From contig JAYZDB010000098.1 in assembly GCA_036338025.1 (NCBI GenBank), forward strand, positions 1 through 5,176: 5,176 bases of DNA, written 5' to 3'. Positions 1 to 5,176 of this stretch are shown here, piece by piece. The notes below the pieces were generated by a model. That model made no database searches. It was not told where the DNA came from and saw only the letters and a list, made by a program, of their open reading frames with translations. The translations under genes were made by a program, and so were the position numbers. The DNA comes from JAYZDB01 sp036338025 (GTDB lineage: Bacteria > Planctomycetota > UBA1135 > UBA2386). Positions within the stretch are counted from its first letter, which is position 1. The number at the start of each line of letters is the position of its first letter.

Positions 1-111
1 AGCCACGCGGCCACCATAACGCCGCCCCGCCCGCGAGCACGCGCCAATTCAACCCAAGGACGTTTCCGATGGGGATCGTCAGGACTCAGGGCAACGCCTC
101 AGCCGCCCGAC

Positions 112-1341
112 TCAGAGTCGCAGGAGTTCCAGCAAGTCGTACTGGTAGAACTGCTGGTTCTGTGCGCCGGCGGCGGGACTGTCGCGGTCGTCGATGGCCT
201 GCGCGACCCAGATCTTGCGGTCGGTAGCGCACATCACCGCCTGGTGCAGGCAGGCATGCCCGGTCGGGTACTTGCGCAGCAGGTCGATCATGGTCTGGGC
301 ATCCAGTCGGCCACGCGCCTGTTCGAGATACCGTGTGATCAGCTGATAGCGTCGCCAGGAAGCCGCCATGTAGACCTCGGGGTGGTAGCCCTGCCCGTCT
401 CGTCGCTGGGTGCGGGCGGTGTTCTCCCCGACAAAGTGGTTGGTGCGCCGGACCATGTTGTTCATCGCTGTGTGCGGCGCCACGTTCTCGGCCGGGTCGC
501 CGAAACCGGAGACAAAGAACTGCTGGCGGGTCACCTCCAGTGCCACGGCCAGGCCCTCGTCACCGCTGCCGATGATGAAGTTGAACCCACAGGTACGAGG
601 CCCACGCCGGAAGATTTCGAGCGCCTGGTCGAGGGTTCGCGCCCGCCGCAAGGCTTCACGCAGCATGAAGATCATCGGCATGCCGGCGTAGTCTTCATCC
701 CGGCTCGCCGAACCCATCTCGCCGATCGAGATCCCAGCGAGGTTCATACCGGTGACCGCGCCCAGAAACCCGGCCCAGGACACCACCGCGTTGGCCAGGC
801 CATCGTCTGGCTGCCGCACGATCAGCACGGCGTGGTTCTGCATCCGGTCATCGACACCAATCTCCAGCGGGTAATCCAGGCTGCGGGTGTGGTAGAGCTT
901 GCCGTCCACGGTCGCCGACCCGGCCGCCGCCGCACCGCTGCAGTGGAACTTGCTCGGCATCGCGTGCAGCATGCGGATGTCCTGGAACAGGGCGCCACTA
1001 CCCTCGGCGAGGCCGCGCATTTCATCCTTGTAGGTCTGCGGGATGTGCGGCCAGCTCTGATCGCTGATCGTAGTCAGTTGTGCGCGGCTCAGCCCGGCCC
1101 TGTGGGTCCAGGCCAGACCTTCCCTGATGACGGTGCGAACCGCACTTCCCAGCAGCCGACCGTGGTCCATCCCCATCTGGTAGGGCGAGCCCCGCAACAC
1201 CAGGACCTGCTGGGAGCCGTATCGGTACAGGGCACTGCGCTGATGCGCAGCGACCTTCGCAAAGGTCGGCGTTGGAACGCTGCAGCTGGCCAGGGCGAGG
1301 CAACTGAGCGAGATCCAAGTGCACCGCAAGCAGGTATTCAT
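112..1341 (-). CDS. C45-family (AAT-like) Ntn amidohydrolase/acyltransferase, predicted lipoprotein
   Basis: A 409-residue protein of the acyl-CoA:6-aminopenicillanate acyltransferase / peptidase C45 family, related to choloylglycine hydrolases. Members use an N-terminal Cys, freed by self-cleavage, to hydrolyse or transfer acyl groups on amides; the substrate here is unknown. Residues 1-20 form a signal peptide ending in lipobox L17-A18-S19-C20. Ser at +2 argues against inner-membrane retention, so outer-membrane anchoring is inferred. Visible family motifs: helix DEMRGLAEGSG before the nucleophile, FHCSG with likely catalytic Cys134, RSLDY (Arg153, Asp156; Ser replaces the usual Asn), TGMN (Asn200), TNHF (Asn301) and SWRR near 328. 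The ATG at 1341 is chosen because TAGGAGG lies just upstream and the lipoprotein signal starts there. A start at 1410 would add 23 non-signal residues inside the previous gene. It is the last gene of the PH-PH-C45 operon. Family call is firm; exact activity is not known. Confidence 0.87.
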   Translation of the reverse strand: MNTCLRCTWISLSCLALASCSVPTPTFAKVAAHQRSALYRYGSQQVLVLRGSPYQMGMDHGRLLGSAVRTVIREGLAWTHRAGLSRAQLTTISDQSWPHIPQTYKDEMRGLAEGSGALFQDIRMLHAMPSKFHCSGAAAAGSATVDGKLYHTRSLDYPLEIGVDDRMQNHAVLIVRQPDDGLANAVVSWAGFLGAVTGMNLAGISIGEMGSASRDEDYAGMPMIFMLREALRRARTLDQALEIFRRGPRTCGFNFIIGSGDEGLAVALEVTRQQFFVSGFGDPAENVAPHTAMNNMVRRTNHFVGENTARTQRRDGQGYHPEVYMAASWRRYQLITRYLEQARGRLDAQTMIDLLRKYPTGHACLHQAVMCATDRKIWVAQAIDDRDSPAAGAQNQQFYQYDLLELLRL

Positions 1342-1344
1342 GAG

Positions 1345-1351
1345 CCTCCTA
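1345..1351 (-). promoter_or_regulatory. Shine-Dalgarno of the C45 lipoprotein gene, overlapping the upstream stop codon
   Basis: Read on the minus strand this is TAGGAGG, a near-perfect Shine-Dalgarno, 3 nt before the ATG at 1341. Its first three bases are the TAG stop of the three-PH-domain gene. A ribosome finishing that gene therefore stops on the initiation site of the next, which suggests translational coupling. It also decides the start of the C45 gene. Confidence 0.8.
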
Positions 1352-2959
1352 CCAAACGAAACGCGAATGAGCCGCAACCGTGGCCAGGGCCCGCTGCAAA
1401 CGGGACGCATCGGCTCGAGTCAGGTGCTGCAGGGTTGTCGGCCGGGCACCCGCCACGTAGACCACCAGCCGAGCCAGACCGAAGAGCCGATCCCACGGCC
1501 CGGCACGAAGAGCCACCGCCTGTACCTTGCGCAGCGGAATGAACGCGCGGTAGCGGCCGAGCATCCCCCACCGCATCGCAAAGTGACCCTGGGTGTGCGC
1601 ATACCCGAGGTTGTGGTAGACCAGCACCCCGGTAAACAACATGAAGATCGGCAACAAGATCGCGAGCAGCGAAAGCTGTCCAACGGTCGGCAAGCCGATT
1701 CCTAGCACCAGGAGCGCCAACACCACACCCTCCGCAAACAACCTGGTCACGACCTTGCCCGAAACCCGCGACCACTGCAGGTGCTCGGCGAACATCCCGG
1801 GCAACAGGTGGGGCACCAGCATGCGCCCGGTCGGGAGTCCGGTCATCGGCGCCACCACGTCGAGTCCGCCCTTGACTTCCTCCTTTTGGTTGGTGCCCGA
1901 CCCAGCCGAGTCCGCCCGCACGACCACCAGGCGGAAAATCCGCCGCAGAAGATTTTGCTCCATCAGGACGCGCTGGATCTTTTGCTTGGGCAGTGACCGG
2001 ACCCGGGTGGTCAGCAAGCCGTAGCGGCGTTGGAACACCTCCCCGCGGCGGACCAGGGTAAAACCATGGAACAGCAGGAAACTCGCCGCGATCGATACCA
2101 CCCAACCGAGCACCACGACCAGTAGCAAGAGCAAGACCAGCACCAACACCATCATCGTCACTTCCAGGTTCTCGAGACTCTGGATGACCTGGTCGAACAG
2201 GTCTTTCAGGAACCCGAAGGCACCAAACTGATCGGCCTGCTCCGCGATGACGAACAAGCCGATGATGATCACGCCAGCCCGGTTGTCGGTCAGGCCGCGC
2301 AGGATGAGGTCAAGCGCCCGCACACGAAACAGGACCTGCTGGTCAGCGACTCCGGCAGGCGCCATCACGCCGGTCGCGGTTACGCCGGCGGTAGCCGGCG
2401 CGGTTGGCGACTGCGCACGGATAAACTGCATCGCCTCGCGCAACTTTGCCGCCGGCCGCAAGCCGAGAGAATCGAGCCGAGCTTCGGCACCTTCGCCGGA
2501 CGCTGTCTCCACCGTCACTACCACCAGGCCAAAAAACCGACGCACCAGGGTCTGCTCAAAACTCAGATCCTGGACACGATTGACCGGGATGCGCCGCTCC
2601 TGCCGGTTGAAGATGCCTTCGGTGGTGATCAACTCCTCGGTTGTCAACCAGTAGCGGAAGGTGACGAAACGGATCAGCGAGTACGCCATGCTCATCACCA
2701 GCAGGAACACCGCGACGCCCATCATGGCATAGCTCGCGGCCCCCTCGAACACGAACACCGCGATCAGTGTCGGGATGATCGTCGACCGCAGCGCCGACGC
2801 CAGACGCAGGAACAAGATGCCGGGATGCAGGTGGCCCTGGGCCAGAATCTGGGTCTGGGCCGGGTCGGGCGCCGGCAAGCTGGATGTGGATCCCGTCATC
2901 TGCGCCGCCGGACTCTCGCCGGGCGGCACGCCAGAGCCTGTCGACTCAGATGACGTCAT
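1349..2959 (-). CDS. YdbT-like membrane protein with three bacterial PH (bPH_2/DUF304) domains
   Basis: A 536-residue inner-membrane protein with three repeats of a TM pair followed by a bPH_2 domain. Residue numbers are from the ATG. Residues 1-45 are a polar Pro/Ser/Thr-rich tail. TM segments lie near 60-74 and 77-99, followed by PH1 near 100-180 (core RYWLTTEELITTEG, then RIPVNRVQDL). A Pro/Ala/Thr-rich linker follows (184-206). Hydrophobic segments near 228-240 and 266-297 precede PH2 near 297-350 (LPKQKIQRV, then a charged loop). TM segments near 404-424 and 427-447 precede PH3 near 448-527 (FIPLRKVQAV, then RLFGLARLVVYV). The repeated pattern 'IP-x-x-[RK]-[VI]-Q' plus a following 'R-hydrophobic-FGL' is the family hallmark. 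A GTG at 2962 is in frame directly before this ATG; the ATG is preferred because GAGGGG is better placed. The Bacillus ydbST operon is implicated in resistance to peptide antimicrobials; no biochemical activity is established. It overlaps the preceding YdbS-like gene by 14 nt. Confidence 0.87.
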   Translation of the reverse strand: MTSSESTGSGVPPGESPAAQMTGSTSSLPAPDPAQTQILAQGHLHPGILFLRLASALRSTIIPTLIAVFVFEGAASYAMMGVAVFLLVMSMAYSLIRFVTFRYWLTTEELITTEGIFNRQERRIPVNRVQDLSFEQTLVRRFFGLVVVTVETASGEGAEARLDSLGLRPAAKLREAMQFIRAQSPTAPATAGVTATGVMAPAGVADQQVLFRVRALDLILRGLTDNRAGVIIIGLFVIAEQADQFGAFGFLKDLFDQVIQSLENLEVTMMVLVLVLLLLLVVVLGWVVSIAASFLLFHGFTLVRRGEVFQRRYGLLTTRVRSLPKQKIQRVLMEQNLLRRIFRLVVVRADSAGSGTNQKEEVKGGLDVVAPMTGLPTGRMLVPHLLPGMFAEHLQWSRVSGKVVTRLFAEGVVLALLVLGIGLPTVGQLSLLAILLPIFMLFTGVLVYHNLGYAHTQGHFAMRWGMLGRYRAFIPLRKVQAVALRAGPWDRLFGLARLVVYVAGARPTTLQHLTRADASRLQRALATVAAHSRFVW

Positions 2960-3674
2960 CACCCCTCGCCGCCAGGATCAGGTCGCGCAGTTCCCGCGCC
3001 CGCCCCAGGCTCAGCCCGGGCAGCCGGAAGTGTGCCCCCTCGGTGCCGGCGGTGAACACGATCAAGGTGGTCAGGCCGAACATCCGCTCGAGGAAGCCTC
3101 GGTACAGGTCCACGTGCTGAAGCCGGGAGATCGGGATCGCCTTCTCCTCGATGAACAAGATCCCATAGCGAGCCAACAACAACTCGGTATCGATCGAGTA
3201 TCGCCAACGGGAGTAGGCCAGCGGTGGCGAGACCATGTTCCACGCCAACAACAAGCCGCTGAGACTGACCGCCGCCGGCATGACCAGGCTCCAGGCCTGG
3301 GTCCAACCGCGCGCGTCCTCACCACCGCCTGAGGCCTGGACGTAGACAAAACCGGCAGCGCCACCGAGGAACGCGGAGAGCACCGCCCAACTGAGAAGTC
3401 CCGAGACCATCCAGTAGATGACAACGCGCTTTTCAAGGCTGAGCTGCGGCTCGGGCACCAGGCCCTGGGTCCCGCTGGCTGCCGAGGCCTGGGTCGACCC
3501 GAGCGACGGCGACGCAGAGCCCTGCGGGCGGACACCGGCATCGGGCTGCAGCGGACCGGGCCCCTCCTCACCTGCTCCGAAAGGCCCACTCGGAGGGTTC
3601 GGAGAACTCCCTGGTGCCGGATCGTTCTCATCGGGCGGCGGCATCGCCCCCCCGGGGTCATCAAACTGGCTCAT
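2946..3674 (-). CDS. YdbS-like membrane protein with one bacterial PH (bPH_2/DUF304) domain
   Basis: A 242-residue inner-membrane protein, likely partner of the three-PH-domain protein encoded next. Residues 1-75 are a low-complexity Pro/Gly/Ser/Ala-rich tail with acidic residues, much longer than in the compact YdbS proteins, which start close to TM1. TM1 is near 84-112 and TM2 near 126-150. The bPH_2 domain spans about 154-233, starting YSRWRYSIDTELLLARYG, followed by IPISRLQHVDL, then RMFGLTTLIVFTAG, and closing with an amphipathic helix (RARELRDLILAAR). This order (two TM helices then one PH domain) matches the YdbS family. The ATG at 3674 gives MSQFDDPGG; an in-frame ATG at 3695 would add seven residues, and neither has a strong Shine-Dalgarno. 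First gene of the operon. It starts about 60 bp after the tRNA-His terminator, with no convincing promoter between. Function of the family is unclear; envelope-stress protection is the usual suggestion. Confidence 0.85.
   Translation of the reverse strand: MSQFDDPGGAMPPPDENDPAPGSSPNPPSGPFGAGEEGPGPLQPDAGVRPQGSASPSLGSTQASAASGTQGLVPEPQLSLEKRVVIYWMVSGLLSWAVLSAFLGGAAGFVYVQASGGGEDARGWTQAWSLVMPAAVSLSGLLLAWNMVSPPLAYSRWRYSIDTELLLARYGILFIEEKAIPISRLQHVDLYRGFLERMFGLTTLIVFTAGTEGAHFRLPGLSLGRARELRDLILAARGDDVI
2962..2967 (-). promoter_or_regulatory. Shine-Dalgarno of the three-PH-domain gene inside the upstream gene
   Basis: GAGGGG on the minus strand lies within the last codons of the one-PH-domain gene. 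Its GAGG core is 4 nt from the ATG at 2959 but only 1 nt from the alternative GTG at 2962, so it favours the ATG. Together with the 14-nt gene overlap it supports coupled translation of the two PH proteins. Confidence 0.5.
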
Positions 3675-3734
3675 GAAAACCCAACCTTGCAGCATGGCTG
3701 TCCCGCACGCAACAAGACCGACTCACGGTACGAG

Positions 3735-3767
3735 AAAACGGCCTCCCCGCGCTGCGAGGAGGCCGTT
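3735..3767 (-). terminator. Rho-independent terminator of tRNA-His
   Basis: Arms AACGGCCTCC (3737-3746) and GGAGGCCGTT (3758-3767) form a perfect 10-bp stem with an 11-nt loop. On the minus strand the stem is followed by TTTT (3738-3735) and a short T/C stretch. It begins 3 nt after the encoded CCA of tRNA-His, so it ends that transcript. It also separates the tRNA from the PH-protein operon on the same strand. Confidence 0.85.
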
Positions 3768-3770
3768 GAG

Positions 3771-3848
3771 TGGGGTGGCATAGCGGATTTGAACCGCCGA
3801 CCCCCAGAACCACAATCTGGTGCTCTAACCAACTGAGCTAATGCCACC
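3771..3848 (-). tRNA. tRNA-His (anticodon GTG)
   Basis: Full cloverleaf on the minus strand. The acceptor is GTGGCAT paired with ATGCCAC. The D arm is GCTC/GAGC, the anticodon stem CCAGA/TCTGG with loop TTGTGGT (anticodon GTG), and the T stem GGCGG/CCGCT with loop TTCAAAT. Two features confirm the histidine identity: an extra 5' G (G-1, base 3848) opposite C73 (base 3774), which is the HisRS identity pair. The 3' CCA is encoded (3773-3771). Span includes G-1 and CCA. Confidence 0.97.
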
Positions 3849-3854
3849 GCGTGA

Positions 3855-3870
3855 CTCGCCAGCAGGCGAG
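3855..3870 (-). other. Hairpin in the 5' leader of pre-tRNA-His
   Basis: CTCGCC and GGCGAG form a perfect 6-bp stem with a 4-nt loop. It lies between the predicted transcription start (about 3878) and the mature tRNA end at 3848, leaving 6 unpaired bases before G-1. It could affect RNase P or RNase E access, or keep the leader from pairing with the tRNA. Function is inferred only from position. Confidence 0.5.
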
Positions 3871-3884
3871 GTTCAAGGCGCGGT

Positions 3885-3913
3885 ATCTTGACGAGCACGG
3901 CAGGAAAGATCAA
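3885..3913 (-). promoter_or_regulatory. Predicted sigma-70 promoter of tRNA-His
   Basis: On the minus strand: -35 TTGATC (3913-3908), a 17-nt spacer, -10 CAAGAT (3890-3885), then GC-rich discriminator ACCGCGCC (3884-3877). The predicted start near 3878 gives a leader of about 30 nt. The -10 is poor, but the -35, the spacing and the CCGCGCC discriminator match the promoter of the divergent tRNA-Lys, and a GC discriminator is typical of stringently controlled stable-RNA promoters. Confidence 0.55.
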
Positions 3914-3990
3914 TCGGATGACCTTGGAATCCCCGGTGAATGACCGCTCCGATCAGTTCCAGGTGGTCCTGATTCTGCGCGATTCTCGAC

Positions 3991-4019
3991 TTGATCCAGC
4001 GGATTGTCAGGGGTAGGTT
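3991..4019 (+). promoter_or_regulatory. Predicted sigma-70 promoter of tRNA-Lys
   Basis: -35 TTGATC (3991-3996), a 17-nt spacer, -10 TAGGTT (4014-4019), then discriminator CCCGCGCC (4020-4027). The predicted start near 4026 is about 35 nt before the tRNA. The same -35, spacing and discriminator core occur in the tRNA-His promoter on the other strand, which makes both calls more credible than either alone. The bases between the two promoters (3914-3990) hold a GATTCT direct repeat (3971 and 3981) but no gene. Confidence 0.5.
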
Positions 4020-4060
4020 CCCGCGCCGTGCCGTTGCGCACCTGCGTTGCGAGCAAATGT

Positions 4061-4137
4061 GCCTCCTTAGCTCAGTTGGTTAGAGCGGTGGATTCTTAAT
4101 CCATAGGTCCGAGGTTCGAGTCCTCGAGGGGGTACCA
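4061..4137 (+). tRNA. tRNA-Lys (anticodon CTT)
   Basis: Full cloverleaf with encoded CCA (4135-4137). The acceptor is GCCTCCT with AGGGGGT and discriminator A. The D arm is GCTC/GAGC, the anticodon stem GTGGA/TCCAT with loop TTCTTAA (anticodon CTT, reads AAG), the variable loop AGGTC, and the T stem CGAGG/CCTCG with loop TTCGAGT. A73, U35 and U36 fit lysine identity. Odd points are that the acceptor ends in a G1·U72 wobble, has a second wobble U4·G69, and is unlike the GGGTCGT acceptor of E. coli tRNA-Lys. Isoacceptor assignment rests on the anticodon. Confidence 0.93.
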
Positions 4138-4142
4138 CTCAG

Positions 4143-4166
4143 GCCGGCTCTCTTGAGCCAGCCGGC
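4143..4166. terminator. Hairpin between convergent tRNA-Lys and leuB
   Basis: GCCGGCT (4143-4149) and AGCCGGC (4160-4166) form a perfect 7-bp GC-rich stem with a 10-nt loop. An alternative inner stem GGCTC/GAGCC (4146-4150/4155-4159) is also possible. It begins 6 nt after the tRNA-Lys CCA and lies 20 nt past the leuB stop on the other strand. Neither side has a T run, so it is not a classic intrinsic terminator. It may protect 3' ends or act with Rho in both directions. Confidence 0.45.
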
Positions 4167-4186
4167 GAAGTAATTCCGACCCGCGG

Positions 4187-5176
4187 CTACAAGCGCTCGA
4201 GTACAGCGTCGGTCACCGAGCGGGTGTTCGCAGCGCCACCGAGGTCCGGTGTCCAGACCCGGTCAGCCACCGCCGCAGCGACCGCTGCATCGATCCGATC
4301 CGCCGCCTCCGCAAGCCCGAGCGACCAACGCAAGAGCATCGCGACACTCGAGATGGCGGCGTAGGGATTGGCGATCCCGCGGCCGACGATATCCGGCGCA
4401 GTGCCGTGAACGGGTTCGAACAGGCCGCGAGTTCCGTCGCCGAGCGCCGCCGACGGCAGCAGTCCCATCGAACCAGCCAGCATCGAAGCCTCATCGGTGA
4501 GGATGTCCCCGAACATGTTCTCGGTGACGATCACATCGAAGTCCGCAGCCCGATTGAGCAGGTGCATGGCCATCGCATCGACCAGGACATGCTCGTAGTC
4601 GAGATCGGGATACTCCTCACCGGCAATGCGGGTAGCGGTATCGCGCCACAGGCGCGAGGTCTCGAGCACGTTGGCCTTGTCGACCATGGTGATCTTCTTG
4701 CGGCGGCTACGCGCCAGGTCGCAAGCCATGCGCAGCACCCGCTCGATCTCCAACACGGTGTAACGGCACACATCCGTAGCACTGTTCGCATCGCGGGTCT
4801 TTTCCCCGTAGTAGATCCCGCCGGTCAACTCCCGTACGAACAGGATGTCGACGCCTTGCAGGCGTTCGGGACGCAGGGGCGATGCTGCAAACAGCGCCGG
4901 GTTGCTACACACTGGACGCAGGTTGGCCCAGACACCCAGTTGTCGGCGCAGGCTCAGCAGGCACGGCTCACCCTTCGGTAGCTCCGGCGGCAATTCCTCG
5001 GGCCCGGCGATCGCTCCCATCAACACCGCATCCGCCGCATCGACCAGTTCGACCGAATCGGTCGGGTACGGCGAACCAAGCTCAAGGTGGGCAGTGTTTC
5101 CAAATGCCGCCGAACGCCACTCGACGCCCGGACCGGCATCACCCAAGGCCGCCCGGGCAACTTCGACGGCGGCCTC
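4187..5176 (-). CDS. leuB: 3-isopropylmalate dehydrogenase, C-terminal ~329 residues (5' end outside window)
   Basis: Cytoplasmic, normally homodimeric enzyme of leucine synthesis. It oxidises and decarboxylates (2R,3S)-3-isopropylmalate to 4-methyl-2-oxopentanoate with NAD+ and Mg2+/Mn2+. The reading frame stays open to the window edge: the codons before the internal TTG at 5146 read EAAVEVARAA, matching the family's N-terminal helix. About 25-35 residues, including the GDGIGPE loop, are therefore missing. Numbering visible residues from base 5176: Arg77 and Arg87 (in ANLRP), Arg115 in RELTGG, Tyr122, Lys167 in DKANVLETSR, Asp200 in VDAMAM, and Asp224 and Asp228 in ENMFGDILTDEAS. These reproduce the substrate and metal ligands at nearly the same spacing as in the Thermus enzyme. 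The NAD loop EPVHGTAPDIVG follows near 254-265. ELTGGIY and the NAD loop favour LeuB over isocitrate or tartrate dehydrogenase. No defect is visible. It runs convergent to tRNA-Lys. Confidence 0.95.
   Translation of the reverse strand, partial: EAAVEVARAALGDAGPGVEWRSAAFGNTAHLELGSPYPTDSVELVDAADAVLMGAIAGPEELPPELPKGEPCLLSLRRQLGVWANLRPVCSNPALFAASPLRPERLQGVDILFVRELTGGIYYGEKTRDANSATDVCRYTVLEIERVLRMACDLARSRRKKITMVDKANVLETSRLWRDTATRIAGEEYPDLDYEHVLVDAMAMHLLNRAADFDVIVTENMFGDILTDEASMLAGSMGLLPSAALGDGTRGLFEPVHGTAPDIVGRGIANPYAAISSVAMLLRWSLGLAEAADRIDAAVAAAVADRVWTPDLGGAANTRSVTDAVLERL

Noticed and set aside
1..111. Possible gene start or terminator beyond the C45 stop
   Set aside because: A minus-strand ATG at 17 has only 17 bases in view and no Shine-Dalgarno. 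The GACTCAG repeats (83 and 109) and short GC stems here are too weak, and lack a T run, to call a terminator.
1342..1410. Upstream start for the C45 protein at 1410
   Set aside because: It would overlap the previous gene by 62 nt and put 23 Arg-rich residues before a perfect lipoprotein signal; the ATG at 1341 has an excellent Shine-Dalgarno.
244..1542. Long plus-strand open frame of 432 codons opposite the C45 gene
   Set aside because: It mirrors the C45 gene and the end of the PH gene, has no recognisable domain, is rich in His/Arg/Pro/Gly as expected for antisense of GC-rich coding DNA, and the opposite strand encodes clear family motifs.
1338..2105. Minus-strand 255-codon frame inside the three-PH gene, and other out-of-frame ORFs at 2775-3332, 3071-3664 and 4406-4981
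   Set aside because: Low-complexity frames overlapping well-supported genes, with no domain or start signal of their own.
3671..3913. Minus-strand 80-codon frame across tRNA-His
   Set aside because: It reads through the tRNA and its terminator; its middle is simply the translated tRNA sequence.
3822..4086. A perfect 20-bp inverted repeat (3822-3841 and 4067-4086)
   Set aside because: Both copies are the conserved D-arm region of the two divergent tRNAs, so this is not a mobile-element end or an attachment site.
3735..4137. tRNA genes as an integration site for a mobile element
   Set aside because: No integrase, no repeated tRNA 3' end and no change in base composition are visible on either side.

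Overview
This is a GC-rich chromosomal window, most likely from a Gram-negative proteobacterium. A gammaproteobacterium is my best guess: both tRNA genes encode their 3' CCA, one protein has a clean lipobox, and the genes are packed in typical proteobacterial style. I cannot name the genus from this sequence.

Layout. Most of the left part (112-3674) is a three-gene operon on the minus strand, read from right to left. It starts with a two-TM protein carrying one bacterial PH (bPH_2, YdbS-like) domain (2946-3674). Next is a larger membrane protein with three PH domains and paired TM segments (1349-2959, YdbT-like). Last is a predicted lipoprotein of the C45 / acyl-CoA:6-aminopenicillanate acyltransferase family (112-1341). 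The first two genes overlap by 14 nt, and the Shine-Dalgarno of the third is built on the stop codon of the second, so the three look translationally coupled. Bases 1-111, beyond the end of the operon, hold no gene or terminator I can support.

The middle (3735-4166) is a divergent tRNA pair. tRNA-His(GTG) is on the minus strand, followed by a strong intrinsic terminator. tRNA-Lys(CTT) is on the plus strand, followed by a hairpin. The 212-bp spacer between them holds two back-to-back promoters of the same design: TTGATC, a 17-nt spacer, a degenerate -10, then a CCGCGCC discriminator. This is the look of stringently controlled stable-RNA promoters.

The right end (4187-5176) is the 3' part of leuB (3-isopropylmalate dehydrogenase) on the minus strand. 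It is convergent with tRNA-Lys, and its 5' end lies beyond the window.

How they work together. leuB and the tRNAs are housekeeping genes. The part that is least understood is the PH-PH-C45 operon. It joins two inner-membrane PH-domain proteins of the YdbS/YdbT type, a family linked in Bacillus to resistance against peptide antimicrobials, with a predicted exported, lipid-anchored Ntn-type amide hydrolase or acyltransferase. A role in envelope maintenance, or in detoxifying an acylated or amide compound, is a reasonable inference but is not shown by the sequence.
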